Shown here: one piece after another, positions 1 through 12,397 of the stretch | Layout of the letters: the number at the start of each line of letters is the position of its first letter | Numbering within the stretch: the first letter of the stretch is position 1 | Assembly: GCA_965153455.1 (NCBI GenBank) | Contig: OZ234497.1 | Coordinates: 1,364,001-1,428,000 of the forward strand | Length of the DNA stretch: 64,000 nucleotides | Reading direction: 5' to 3' | Source of the DNA: Sphagnum compactum | Taxonomy: Eukaryota; Bryophyta; Sphagnopsida; Sphagnales | The notes under the pieces: generated by a model | Seen by the model: only the letters and a program-made list of their open reading frames with translations | Told to the model about the DNA's origin: nothing | Databases searched by the model: none | Translations under genes and position numbers: made by a program

Positions 1-3000
1 CTTTATTTTGGATATGTGACACCATTTTTCAAGAACTCTATGATGCACCAAAGATTATTTGATTTAGATTTAAGGAGAATGTAATTTGGAAATCTTTGAA
101 AGTGTTTGATTAGGATTCATTTTGAATCACAAACACCCCACATTCATTTCAATGATATTTCATTCTCACCATGTTTCTTGCTTGCTTTCACATTATTTCA
201 TTGTCTTTGCCCTAGACTTGGTTACAAGCCCAAGGTAGGGTTGCAACAAATACAAAATAAAAAATGATTTTAATGAGGAAGAGTGGAAGAAGGTTTTCTT
301 GCATGCACTTCAAATGTTGGGGTTTTTAAGGTTTAATAGAAGGATATGAAATATAGCTTTATTTTTTCACATTACAAATGTTTCTTAAAAAACTAGAACG
401 TAAAACCTTCAAGATTTTAACCAATTACACAACAAGCTTGAGAAGTCTAATTTATTAATTTTGATTATTATTTTGTGATAAAATGAGGATGAAATTTAAG
501 GAGGCAATGAGTGTGCACACATTCCAAGTTGTACCAACATGGGTGACCACTTTGAACCATAATAATAGTTGAATTGAAACAACAAGGTGACTCATTGGGC
601 AGCTATCATTCCAAATTTCAACTATGTTTACGCTAACGTACAAATAGTGAGATATAAATATTGATCCTTGAGAAGTTGAAAATCACATTCTAATTCACAT
701 GGAATGTTGACTACCTTTTTTATTCAAGTTCAATATAGTTAAGAAACACAACTTGTACCTCATTCATGCCATCCATTTGAAAGCGCTTAAAAAATAATAG
801 GTAGAAAAATTGTTTTGACTTCACCCCTACAAACCCAATGAAGTGACGCCTATCAAATCTATGTAAAAAAGAACGGTTTACAATTAGATCATATATGTTT
901 TGCAAAACACATTCTTTACATCCACATATTAAAGGCTGAAGTAGCTACACATGAAATAATCACAATTAGACCACTTCACATTGATAAGCTTGTCAACACT
1001 AAAATGTGCACATACTTTTGAAACACATGGCATGCCCCATGAGCTTGATTTTTCTTTGAAAATGAAATGTTGTTAGATAGAACAAGCCATTTTGTAACCA
1101 AAGTATCAAACTGTATTTTGAATACAAATTTTCAAGTGTCTTTTTAATTGGTTAGTGAATAATGTTGATTGACAAGATTAACTTTTTGAAAGAAGCAATT
1201 TGAAATTATTAACATTGCACAAATGTTGTAAATATGTATTTCATTCCATACTATCCATCTAACAATTGCAAGATTTGACGCGTTTTTGAGCTTTTCAATT
1301 GGTATGAATGATAAATTACTAATTAATAATATGTTTGTCAAAGAGTCAAGAGTTTGCACAAACAACTTATCATTTGTTCATTTTCCTTCATTTTCATTTG
1401 ATCATTTTCATATTTTCTTATCCATGAATTTGCTCAAATCGACAAAAACCTTGTAGCCCAACAACCTCAAGATAACATCAAAGGCCACTTAGATTTATTT
1501 TCTATTTTTCCACTTCAAGTTAAACTTTTATAAAATTTACAAAAGTTTCTTGGGTTGGGACTTTTGAATCCATGATGTTCTACCCATTCATAGATGCATA
1601 AGACACCAATGTAAACACAAAAAAAGGAATAATGTAATTTGTGACTAATATAATATGTACATGGCATAATTTATATATAGTTAGTGGAGGTAAGCTTGAA
1701 GGTTCACAATGCAATCTGAAATTTCAGAACGCCACGTGGCCATAAGCACCTTCACAAATTTTTTTTCTTGTTGCCTTCCTTTCACAGCCCTTGAATTATT
1801 GTGATAGTCATTAATTACATCGACAATAAAAGGAATTCAATAGTTATCCATTTTTTTGGTGTTGTCATAAGTACAGTAAGTGGTCGGTGGGGGTTCGTTT
1901 TTTTCTTACTACCATAATTACAATAAGGGAAGGTTGGGGTTCATTTTTTCTTGCTGCCATAAGTACAGTAGGTGGTGATATTTATTTGCGTTTTCTCTCA
2001 CGATGCAGTGATGAAGAGGAGCAATAGTTCTTTGACAAAGGATGAGATTTGGGCGTTTTGGAACTTGTTTGCTATACAAGCAACCTATCCAAAGGATTAC
2101 AAGAGGACTGCAACAAATTCGAGTAGCTATTATTGTGCTCATTAGATAGATGATAGAAAATTTCAAAAGTCAAAATTAGGTTGAAGGAACACCAAAAAAA
2201 ACCCTTTAATCCTCTACGTGATTACCTATATATGCAATGTAATGCTCATAACTGATTTATGTGATGTTTGATTCCATGATTACATGATGGATAGAACAAC
2301 GGTGGGTCATAATTATCAGTAACAGTAGTAGTTCCGATTGAAATGCTAAAACAAGCGACAAAGGAAGTGCAACAACACACTGCAAGCACTTCAGACTAGT
2401 ATGTTTCATGAACCATTGGAACAAAACAAACAAACAACCTTCCTTCATGATATGGATATTTTTAAAATTCATTTGAACTTTTATTTGCTCATGATTGTTT
2501 CAAAGTTTAGATTTTTAAAAAATTAATATGAGATGTACTCACATCTAATTAATAAAATCAATAATAGGCAATCCAAATTCCAATGAATGTTAATTGGATT
2601 TTGATGTTTCAATTTCCAAAACCAACCACAATATTAAACACACATTATTTTTAGAATCATTACACACCTTATAAAATTTTGAATTTTTATAAAAATATGA
2701 ATTGAGATGCCCTTCCCCCACTTTGCAGTGTTTATTATATTTATTGAACATCAATTTAAAAGGGTTTTGAAACAAAAATTTGTTTTGTTCTTTCTTGACT
2801 ATGACCATGCATTGCACATCCAATTCACTTGGTAGAAAAAAGAAAAAAATGACCCAACAATTGAAAGGGGAAAAATAAGAATACCTTTCATAAAATTGGG
2901 CATTAGGCCTACCTCCATTCCAGGTCCCAGAATGGACCAACTAGTTTCCATAGGTAACATCATTAGTACCAAAAAATTCCCTCCATATCAACTATTACAA

Positions 3001-5385
3001 AAGTTGAGATTTGTTTTTTTGGGAAGTTTGAAAAGAGTTCTATAAATGCCATAGCCAATAGGAACAAAAAGCCATTTTTGCAAAATTGGGCATGAAGTAT
3101 TGGAAAATGTGTACGTTGAAGCAACAAATGTCTTCCCATTGGCCACTGTGACATTCGAATCATTCAATAGTCAACAAGGACAAGGATTACAAAACAACAT
3201 TCTAATGAAATGTAATAAATCCAAACAAAATTGAAATTGAATCAAAATTGAAATGTATATGGAAATGCATGTACCTTGATCACACACACACACACACATT
3301 CCTCTCATTAGCCTTTGTGCCATTCCCAAGGCCAACATTCAACAACCAAACAAGGATGTTGATTGCAACAAATCCAAACAACATTGAAATTGGAACTCAA
3401 AAAAAACTTGTATAGTCAATTGTCAATTCATCAAATGTAATATTTTCTTTGGAATTTAATTTTCCTCATGCCAAAAAGAAGAGGATGTAAAACCTTGATG
3501 AAACACACCAATACTAACAAAAGAAATCAAATTGAATGAAGGAACAAAACTATATGTATTTTGTAGTTTCTATAAAACCAAATACTCAAAAGAAAATCTA
3601 TGATGTTAAAACCTAGGTGAATCAAAATTCTCAAAATTCACTTTCATTGAGTGTCAACATACCCTTTAATGTTCCATCCCAAAATCCTTTCAACAACCCA
3701 AAAGCTTGCATAAGTCTCTACCTTAGCCCAATTTCTTGTTTGACAGTTATGTGATTTCTAGTTTCTGTCCAATTCCCATATATAAACTTCCATCTTAGAA
3801 TGCCCACAAGGGTACTCGTTCCCATCCCACCACATAATTAATTTCCCAGTCTCAAGTTTAATTACTCTTGATACAATGCCATTTTACGATCATTTAGGAA
3901 CCTGCTTGATTTTGTGTCATCTTCATCAACAACCCATCCTAAATGCTATCACCTTAACTCTCCAACGCAATAGAATTTCGAAGACTAAAATGTACACCAC
4001 AAGAATTCTTCTCATGAATGTGTTAAAAAATGCAAATTACATCCTGAACAAACATAACAAACTCCTCCAAAAACCCATTTAGAATTGATGCAAATACTTA
4101 ATTTTTTCTCCAAATCAACCCAAGGCCCCCCTCCTTGAACAAACTCCTATTCCTTATAGTCAGAGCTCCATCAATTTCCCACCATCATAGAATCCATTGA
4201 ACCAATTGGTGGCAAAGCTTATTGATTCATCATGAAGAACAAACAACAAAGATGATAAACCTATGAACTTACAAAGCAAACCAAGTGCCCACCTTTCTTT
4301 TATTGCGATGAATGTAGGCACTTGCAGCCATAACACAAAATAGACAAAAAAAAACTACTTAGAATACAACCATGATGGTGAATGATCAACCCTTCACATT
4401 AGGTGCCGAATTAAGGCAGTCTTTGTGTTCTTTTTCATTTTTTCACCTCATTGCTCAATTAGGGCCACACTCCCATTAGTTAATTATTGTGAATCCATTT
4501 TTTGCAATCATGATTGCGATAATGACATTCTTGTATAAAGCTATTTCATTTTATTAACTTGTGCTCACACAAAATTCAAAATCCATATTGGCAATAATGT
4601 TTAATTCTTGGCACACATAATTACAAACAATGATAGTGAGTTTAGGGGATTGGAGGCATGAAGGAGGACTCAAGGGAGGTGGGTGCATATGGCATCAAAT
4701 GGTCAAGCTTGGTTACCCATAATGATGGCAAACATAGATTGAACATGAAAGTGATTATTATCTCTATTCAAGTGGTTGAATCCTAGTAATTTGATGGTGA
4801 ATTAACAATTAAAAATGCTTTGGTTGCCTCACATGACACATTTAACTATCAACTAAACTATGTGCAAAACTTTGTCACGAAAGAAAACATTAATTGACAT
4901 GAAAGTTAATGTTTTGTGCACATGGCTTTTGAACCATATTTGATTTGATTTGATTTTTTCTTTTTTTAAAAACTAAAAATGGAGGTTAAGAATGCAAAGA
5001 ATTGGTCTTGAAACTGGAACCAAGACCACATCAAATTAAAATAACTGGCTACTATTGAAACTAGATGTGTTTAACCAAAACTAAGAACACTAGACAATAT
5101 TGATACATGTTAATATTGTTTGATTTTTCACTTCAAAGAAACCTTATAGTTTTGATGCTTGCTAATTTTGATTTTTGAAAGAAACATCTAATTCTAGTTC
5201 ATCTAATTCTTCATCATCATCATCATCAATTCTGGTTCTGGTTTTTTTTTAAAAGTTGATGGAACCTCCAGTGTCATTTTGAAGCAGTCTTCAAAAGTTT
5301 CTGAACCTCAGGTTCTAACTCTTAATGTATTTAAATGGAGTTTAACCTAGGTCTGGTTTAACCTAGGTCCGATTCCACCTATCTT
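1..5385. other. AT-rich intergenic DNA, no gene recognised
   Basis: No open frame here resembles a known protein and no RNA gene was recognised. The stretch is AT-rich with many short homopolymer runs, a short (CA)n run near 3281-3298 and a (CAT)n-like run near 5210-5226. A small tandem repeat near 1864-1975 is listed separately. Short open frames of 60-116 codons on the minus strand look like chance frames: they share no domain-like composition and have no matching frame elsewhere in the window. Confidence 0.6.
1864..1975. repeat. short tandem repeat, about 46 bp, 2.5 units
   Basis: The phrase built around CATAAGTACAGTA recurs at about 1866, 1913 and 1958. Each copy is followed by a GGTTCRTTTTTTTCTT-like stretch, giving a diverged 45-47 bp tandem repeat. 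No function is apparent. Confidence 0.6.
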
Positions 5386-5600
5386 AAGGTGCATTCACAC
5401 CTAATGTTAAGTCAGTGTTACGTGAAAATCTAGGTGGCATCTTAGGTGGCACCCAATGTTAAATAAGTGATTGTTGAACATTAAGTGAATGTTATCTTAA
5501 CATAACATCTTCATGATAAATAGGTTTAGGTCCTAAATGACTAGCTTGGTGTTAGGGGACTTAATACTAGAGTCCTTAACACCAAGTGTGAATGCACCTT
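5386..5600. mobile_element. MITE-like inverted-repeat element, copy 1
   Basis: A 215-bp unit bounded by inverted repeats. It begins AAGGTGCATTCACACC and ends with the near-perfect reverse complement GTGTGAATGCACCTT, preceded by TAACACCAA. It has no coding capacity, as expected for a miniature inverted-repeat transposable element. A second copy lies 216 bp downstream in the same orientation. The target-site duplication is unclear, so the superfamily is not assigned. Confidence 0.8.
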
Positions 5601-5815
5601 CAAACTCATAAACTATGACATGTAATTATTAAACCACCAATTAAATATCGCCACACAACTAAAGGGTACATCCTACCTACTAGGATTTCAAAAACCCATT
5701 TTATTAGCTGCTGAAAGAGCCAGACCTTGTGTGAAGAAAAATTGCAGCACTATGTAATTCAGTTTAGGTTTTCAATAGGAAACAAGTTGTGCAGTGCAGG
5801 TTCCAAGATGCTGAT

Positions 5816-6036
5816 GGTGCATTCACACTTGATGCTAAGTTAGTGTTTAAATGAAAATCTAAGTGGCATCCTAGGTGGCACCCAATGTTAAAATGACGGA
5901 TAACTTATTACTGTTAAGTGAATGTTACCTTAACATAAAATTTTCATGGTAACTAGGTTTAAGTCCTAAATGGCTAGGATGGTGTTAGAGGAGGACTCAA
6001 CAGTAGAGTCCTTAACACCAAATGTGAATGCACCTT
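5816..6036. mobile_element. MITE-like inverted-repeat element, copy 2
   Basis: A second copy of the family at 5386-5600, about 80% similar by eye. It begins GGTGCATTCACACTTGATG and ends TAACACCAAATGTGAATG followed by CACCTT. Shared internal blocks include GGTGGCACCCAATGTTAAA and TAGAGTCCTTAACACCAA. It is non-coding. Confidence 0.8.
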
Positions 6037-8849
6037 AAGGTCGGGTTTGAGCAAGAGCCTCATAGCACAATCGAATTCTAGTAGGAGATTGATCTTGCGG
6101 GTTTGGTTACTTGTGAACTGGATAAAGAATATGATACTCAAAATCGACCAAGTGGCAAGAACCCGTATAACTCATTATAGCGACTCTCTTGTCCATTTTC
6201 AACCCCACACATTCTAAGTCAAACCCTAAATCCGAGGTCTGGATAGCTCCAAATGACATTAAATTTGTAATGATAGTGTTTTGGCCAACAAGTCCAACAC
6301 AGCACACCCCTAATAATAAGGGCTCATATCACTAATTCTGAATGGGTTCAAACCCTAAATTTTGGCTCTATAATAACTCTCTACATTTTGTCATCATCGT
6401 CTTTCTTTCGGCAAATAGGTCCAAGAATGCTCACCTCAGTACCCATGTTCATACTAATTACAGACGGCTTTATAATTCATAAAGTCCACATGCCGGTGTT
6501 GTTGCTTTAGGGTACTTTTAAGACTGAGGCTCCTAAGTTAGCTTAAAAAAAATTCTTTCTTATATTGCACCTTTTTGTCTTCTTCAGTCATCTTCTATAA
6601 AGGGGGAGGAGGTGTGTGTGTATTGGGTGAGGTTGGTTGAAATTAGGGTTACCAGAAATGAGTTTTCCCAATTGAGTTGTTAACTTTTTCCTCCTCTTTT
6701 TTGAGAAATAAGAAAGGAAATCCATTTCCATCTAGTGAGCACCCCCTACTCCACTTGACAATGTGAGGAATGATTTTGATATATTTTTATAGGATATAAT
6801 TAATATTTATAATTTTTTTGAAAAGCAATCGGTTCCAATTGAAAATTCATTAACCCAAATCATGCTTATATTAAAATCAATTGGGTTTTGCAAAATGAAG
6901 TATAGAATTTATATTATTCATGTGCAAACTACTCTCCCCATAAATTTCCTTTTCAACTTCAAGAGATTGGAACTCAAGAGATTTCTTACATAGAGGATGC
7001 TTCAACATGACTTGCAGCATATTAGGTACTTTGCTTAGCTAAAACACTATTGGAAGATCAATTCCCAAACCCAAATGGATACCCCAAAATCTCTAGGTTC
7101 TTGACATTTATCAAATGTCATGTTTTAGGTTCATCCTTAATAAAAAGAAGGGACCAAATGTGTCCTCTTTACAATGTATTTAGGGAACATCAAGCGTGTG
7201 CAAGAAAATTTCACCTTTGCAATGTATTTAGGGGACAATGAGCATGTTGAGGGGAATTTCAGCTTTACAATGTATTTAGGGAACAACAAGTGAAATTTTC
7301 AGCAAGGGTGGGGAAAATGGAGACTTCATGGGCCTTGAAAAGGTATCCCTAAAATGTGATAGGTAGGGTTAGGCTGGTACCCCCAACAAAGGTAAAATTG
7401 TGGGGCAACACAACTCTAGTTTGCCTCATGTCAACCTTCATAAACGAGCTTTTTGGTGAGGATAATAGAGAGAGAGACACCTCTTAGCATCCATGGAGCA
7501 CATGGGAGTGACCCAAAATAACCAACTGCATCAGGGATAGGGTATGGGCTGGGTAAGCTTCATTGGATGATCTTGAAGCAGGATATGTTAATTTTTTAGC
7601 CCATGAATGCAGTTCTGTCCATTTCTCATTGTCAGGACTTGAAGACCAACCAAAATGTTTTAAAAACCTAACATTTTACTACTCCATAATTTCTTTGTAG
7701 TAGGGCAATAGAACTTGCTTGGCTTTTTTAAACATGTAAGCCTTCTAGGTTACCATGTGTTTGTAATGGACAATGCTTTTGATTTGGATTCCACCACCTC
7801 TTTGCATGAGCAAGAAGTTGGATGTTAATTGAATTTTAATGGGAATTGGATGTTAATTTGGGATGTCTAATTGGATGTTCACCCCTAGGCTTTGATTTCA
7901 GTCCTTATGTCTTTGCATCACCCACAATCTAGATGTTAGTGGGATGTGTAATTGGGAATTATTAACTCCATGCTAACTAGTGTTGGAACTAAACTTAACC
8001 TCCTACATAAGTTTAGTGTGCAAAACAGGGCTTTTGTAGGTGACTATTTTGCCATTGGAGGAGAGTCTTTGGATCAAGACAAGTGAATGAATTAGATTGT
8101 TTAAACTAGGTGAAGACATCTTAAGGAGCTTACTTCACGAAAACGTCCTATCCAAAATGTCTTAGTCCTTGTGCAACCATGTGCTCTACCCCACGTGGGA
8201 GGATTGCCTTAATTAAGAGGCACCGTCCAAGCTATAGCTAAATGAAGTCCTTGAGATATGTTCATGTGTGTCCCTCCAGTTGGAGTCCTTCCAAGTTGCA
8301 ATTGTTTGAGTAATCCTCTATTTTTATATTGCATTGTTGCAAGCTTTTTTTTGTTTTTGTTTTGACAACAATTAATGAATTTTATGTTGATTTGATGGAG
8401 GCAACAAAAAAAAAGAAAAGAAAAAAGAAACGTGATGGGAAAAGGATTTCTCTAATGATTTTGGGATTATCAATAAGAACATTTATCTCTTCCCTTAAAT
8501 AAACTTTAAGATGCTTATCACTTCCCATATTAGGGTTTATTAAACATGGTAGGAAGTGTGACAAAAACAAAATGGGTCAACTTTAAAATTTCAATATGTT
8601 GTCAATGTCACCTCCCATGTGGGGAGGTTCATTCGTGACCTTTCCCCCCCTCCCTTGTTCTAGTCTTCCTTTGTAGTGTAATTTTTTATGCTGAAACATC
8701 TTCTCATTGCCCTCATCAACCTTCCATCATCCATTTTTGAGCAATGTGCCTTTGCCCATCCCATTCTCATCTTTCCACCAGTCTACCATTCACTCCATTA
8801 CCCCATCCCAATAGACACCCATCACCCTCTTGTTGTCTCCCTCCCTTCG
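6037..8849. other. intergenic DNA, no gene recognised
   Basis: AT-rich sequence without a recognisable gene. It holds a three-unit 48-bp tandem repeat (listed separately) and pyrimidine-rich runs near 8640-8870. The last part, about 8690-8850, may be a weak extension of duplicated segment A, but similarity to the 36-kb region is only clear from about 8850 on. Confidence 0.5.
7166..7310. repeat. 48-bp tandem repeat, three units
   Basis: The block TTTACAATGTATTTAGGG recurs with a constant 48-bp step; the AATGTATTTAGGG core starts at about 7173, 7221 and 7269. The units share GAACA/GGACA and AAG/GAG patches and a TTTCA-rich tail. No function is apparent. Confidence 0.7.
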
Positions 8850-9151
8850 CCACAATGCAATGCTGCCACATAGCTGATAAGTATAAATTGGTGGGTCTCC
8901 TCAAGGCTTACACTTGACTAATTTTAAGTGATATTGTAAAAAATGTTTCAACTTCACTTCAGATTGGGGTAGTGTGCTCTCTTACTTATGGTTTGAGTGC
9001 AAAAAATTGGTACATCAATCTTCAACTTCAATTCATTTTGGGCCATTGTGCTAACTTACTCAAGGTATAAGTGTAGTCATGAGTCCATCCACTCCTCTAG
9101 ATGCTATGCCAAGGAGTCTTGAATATACACAAACCTAAACATGCCAACGCG

Positions 9152-9173
9152 CCCCCCCCCCCCCCCCCCCCCC
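9152..9173. repeat. poly-C tract (22 C)
   Basis: A run of 22 cytosines preceded by GCG. It may partly be an assembly or sequencing slippage artefact, so the length should be treated with care. Confidence 0.8.
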
Positions 9174-11463
9174 TCCTCACACCCATGTGGGCTTTTTAGG
9201 TGGCCACAATCCAATGGGTGTCCATGCCTAGAAGTTTGAGTAGACGAGACAATTGCCTAAAAACAAAAAACACCTTGGAGCCACCTCTAGTTGGTAACTC
9301 TTCATGCTATCTATGTTTCCCCATTTTTCATTGGATGGCCTCATGTTTCAAACCAATTAAGAAGCACCTTCAGATCCAAAAACTAGTCTCCACATTGTGA
9401 AAACGGTCTTTGACATCTCCTAATATTGGCATTCCCTAATTATGTTCACAAAGTTGGAACTTTAAACTATTATGCAGTGGGGAACTGGATTTGATCTTAC
9501 TGGACTTCCCATGTTGGACACATCCCCAATTTGGAATTTGATTAGGTGTATTTAGGGGGGTTGAAACTTGAAACCTTGAATTTGTTAATTTACCTGCGGC
9601 AAACCTGTTGTGTAGTTGATGTGCCTTTTGTCTTGTGCAGAAGATAGCATTGTGAGAATCACAAATGCCTTAAGTTATCACAACTTTTCAGAACTGCAAA
9701 CAAAGAGGAAAAGTTGGAGTCAAAAAACTAAACAAAATTACACCACACAACTAGACACAACTTTTTGCCTACCCTAGGGCACTATTTAAGATAGTTTGGA
9801 CATATTGAATGATAAGTTCAAGGAAAAGAAAAAAATTCAATCAAATTGCACTAATGAACATGAAAACCACCTTCCTTCCAGAATTTTTCCCCCCTTCCCC
9901 AGCCTTCATCACCCCTTTAAACAAGTGAGGTAGCTTGGTGTCGCTTGATAATAAAGGAATTGAACTCCATCCTGGGGATCCAAGGATCAAACTTCATGGA
10001 AACCATCCATTGTGATCATGACCTTTGAGTGAGGATATAAATAAATATGACAATCTGCTTGTAGCATCAACAAGATGAAGTGACTCATCTTGAATAATCA
10101 TCAGAAATAAACATTACTAAATGCAACCTAAAACTATACTAGATCCAAGTAACCAGCCTCTTCTAACTCATCTTCAAGTAACTCAACACTCTAGCAACAC
10201 CCGCCATACGAAATCCTAAGATACATTGTCACATCCAACCCATACCAGCCACATAGCAACTAAGGGCAACTAGTAGAATGTAGTATACCACATTCTGTTA
10301 TAGGGTCATATGATAAATGGTAGTGCATGCCAACTTTTTCATACCCGCCTAATCCAAATATGGACCCCAATTACTTTAGACTTAGATACCTGTGTGATAT
10401 GGTCCTTAACACCATTGCCTATACCATGTATGTACTGGCCAACAAACTACATAATAAACAAAATTCACTGCCTTCTCCCTTAGTGGTATGGGGGCCATTG
10501 CAAGTCTGCCTAATTTCAAACTGACCATAGCTGCTCAAGCAAATCATATGGTATTTCATTCATGGTCACCTAGACCTTAAGAATGTTCAAGACTTTGAAA
10601 ATAAGAAAAGTCATGAGTTTTCTTAGTACTTCAATGTTACTTTGTGTCCTACATGAGGTCTTCCCAAAAGATGTTATTTTATTTTATTTTTTTCACTAAG
10701 GGACATGGGCTAGCATTTAGAAGTGAGTGGCAAGCTACTTGCATTATATGATATTGTCACTTACCTTGTGAGGGTAGGGTCTTATTGTAACTATTTTTGC
10801 ACTTGGTGACTTTTCGTTTCTTTTCTTCTTTTGTGCTAGCAGGGTGTGCATTCCGCTTGACTACCCCGCCCAAAACAAAACCCAATCAATAAAACTATTC
10901 TTTTCATTGAAAAAAAAATTCACTATGCTTTGTTATTTACATAAGAGAAAATCAAAGCAAATGAAAGGAGGATCACAAAATGTTTTGACCCAATTTGACC
11001 TCCCAGTAGTGGTTCAAAGACCCTCTTCTGACCTAGAAACCTGAACTCATTTTTAGGGCCAAATATGGGAAAGAGGGACTTGAACCTTACATTTTAATGG
11101 CATTTCTTTATCAAAACAAGAACACCAAAAATGAAAGGCCTATAAAAGCCTTATGAGCCATCATCACATTGTGTTACTATTGTTAAGGTTAGAAAGTCTC
11201 ATCTAAATGGTGGAATGCTTCACATGTGAGTGGGATGATGATTGATGACATATTTGCTCATTTTCAATAACTCTAGCCAAATTCTTGGCATCCATGCAGA
11301 TGAATCAATGATCTGAAAAGAATGAAGAAAAAGGGTTGGAGAAATTGGATGTAAAAATTTGTGTTTATAGACTGACCAACCTCAGTACTATGGCAGCTGC
11401 TGCACAAGCGACATATAGAGATGCAAAAAAAACAATCATTCTAAGCTGTTGAAATGCAGGCCT

Positions 11464-11760
11464 TTAGAATAATATGTTGTTCGGTTCAGTGAGTTTCTGA
11501 TTGAAAGGAAATTGAGCAGTTGTTGGAATAGAAAGTCCTTGCAACTCTGAAGATGGTGTCATCAGGTAGATAAATGTCATTGCTCTTCTTGCATCACCTA
11601 GTGAGCATGCCCTGCACTTGGGCTCCCACCCACACAAAGGCCACACTACCCACATGGAACTTCTCTCTATGTTAATCAAGGAGTTTGAGTTTACATTTCT
11701 AATCCTCCAATTTGGTGCAGTTCTTGAGTTGTTACACTGGATTGTTGAGGATTCTAGCAA
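11464..11760 (-). CDS. conserved small ORF in segment A, unknown function
   Basis: A 98-codon frame 3 kb downstream of the ankyrin gene on the same strand. It stays open in all three duplicated segments at the same length (A here, B 29505-29801, C 39374-39670). A and B differ at two residues. The protein is Cys/Trp-rich in its middle (VVWPLCGWEPKCRACSLGD) and ends FNQKLTEPNNILF. I do not recognise the family. An open frame in three copies is weak evidence because the surrounding DNA is also very similar. It could be a relic exon of a gene carried in the segment, or part of a long 3' transcript. Confidence 0.3.
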   Translation of the reverse strand: MLESSTIQCNNSRTAPNWRIRNVNSNSLINIERSSMWVVWPLCGWEPKCRACSLGDARRAMTFIYLMTPSSELQGLSIPTTAQFPFNQKLTEPNNILF

Positions 11761-12193
11761 TAGAATACCTTAAAACCGGAAGTTGTGTGGTAACCACCCC
11801 GATTGGTCTTGGTTTCATTGTTCACATCCCTTCAGCAAAATGAGTGCCCCTTTCAATGGAGCAACTTGAACCCAGTTTGTGAACCTGCTCAAATTGCAAG
11901 CCAACAAATTTTAAGCTGGAAGTACTTCTTGACCTTCTTTGGCTAAACTTGGAAATATAGCAAATGTTTCTGAGCAAGACCAGCAACTGGGGTGTGAATC
12001 CTGGTCCATTTGTATCATCATCATCATTATCAACAATCTTCTTTTCTCATCACCTTCAACACCGCCAATCCTCACCTGAAAATCAAACCTTGCAGCAAAA
12101 CTTGGAAGCCCATTCTCAGAATGAACTCAGCTTGTGCCTGCTCAAATCTGTGATCATTATTTCTGAATTTTCAAGGTTCTAGAATTCTTCTCC

Positions 12194-12397
12194 TTATTTG
12201 GCCTTGTCTTGGGGCACTTGAGCTTTGGAAGCTCCTGAAGCACCAGCCATGCAGGGTCCCATTGTCAGTCCTTCAAAATGGGGTTGTACTCTGTTTGAAG
12301 TTGTGACCATTTCTCCAGAGTGTCCTAAATAGCCCAACAACACACTCTGCTCTAGTTTCTTCACACATGGAAGCTCATTGACACCATTGATCCACAA
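12194..12397 (-). CDS. conserved small ORF in segment A, possible relic exon
   Basis: A 67-codon minus-strand frame containing KLEQSVLLGYLG and MVTTSNRVQPHFEGLTMG. Versions stay open in copy B (30221-30406, starting further in) and copy C (40103-40306). Between it and the 98-codon frame lies a third conserved patch, read from about 12050 down to 11870 (CSETFAIFP, LSRFTNWVQ). It is closed by a stop in A and C but open in B. Together these look like scattered exons of a decaying gene. The family is not recognised. Confidence 0.3.
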   Translation of the reverse strand: MWINGVNELPCVKKLEQSVLLGYLGHSGEMVTTSNRVQPHFEGLTMGPCMAGASGASKAQVPQDKAK

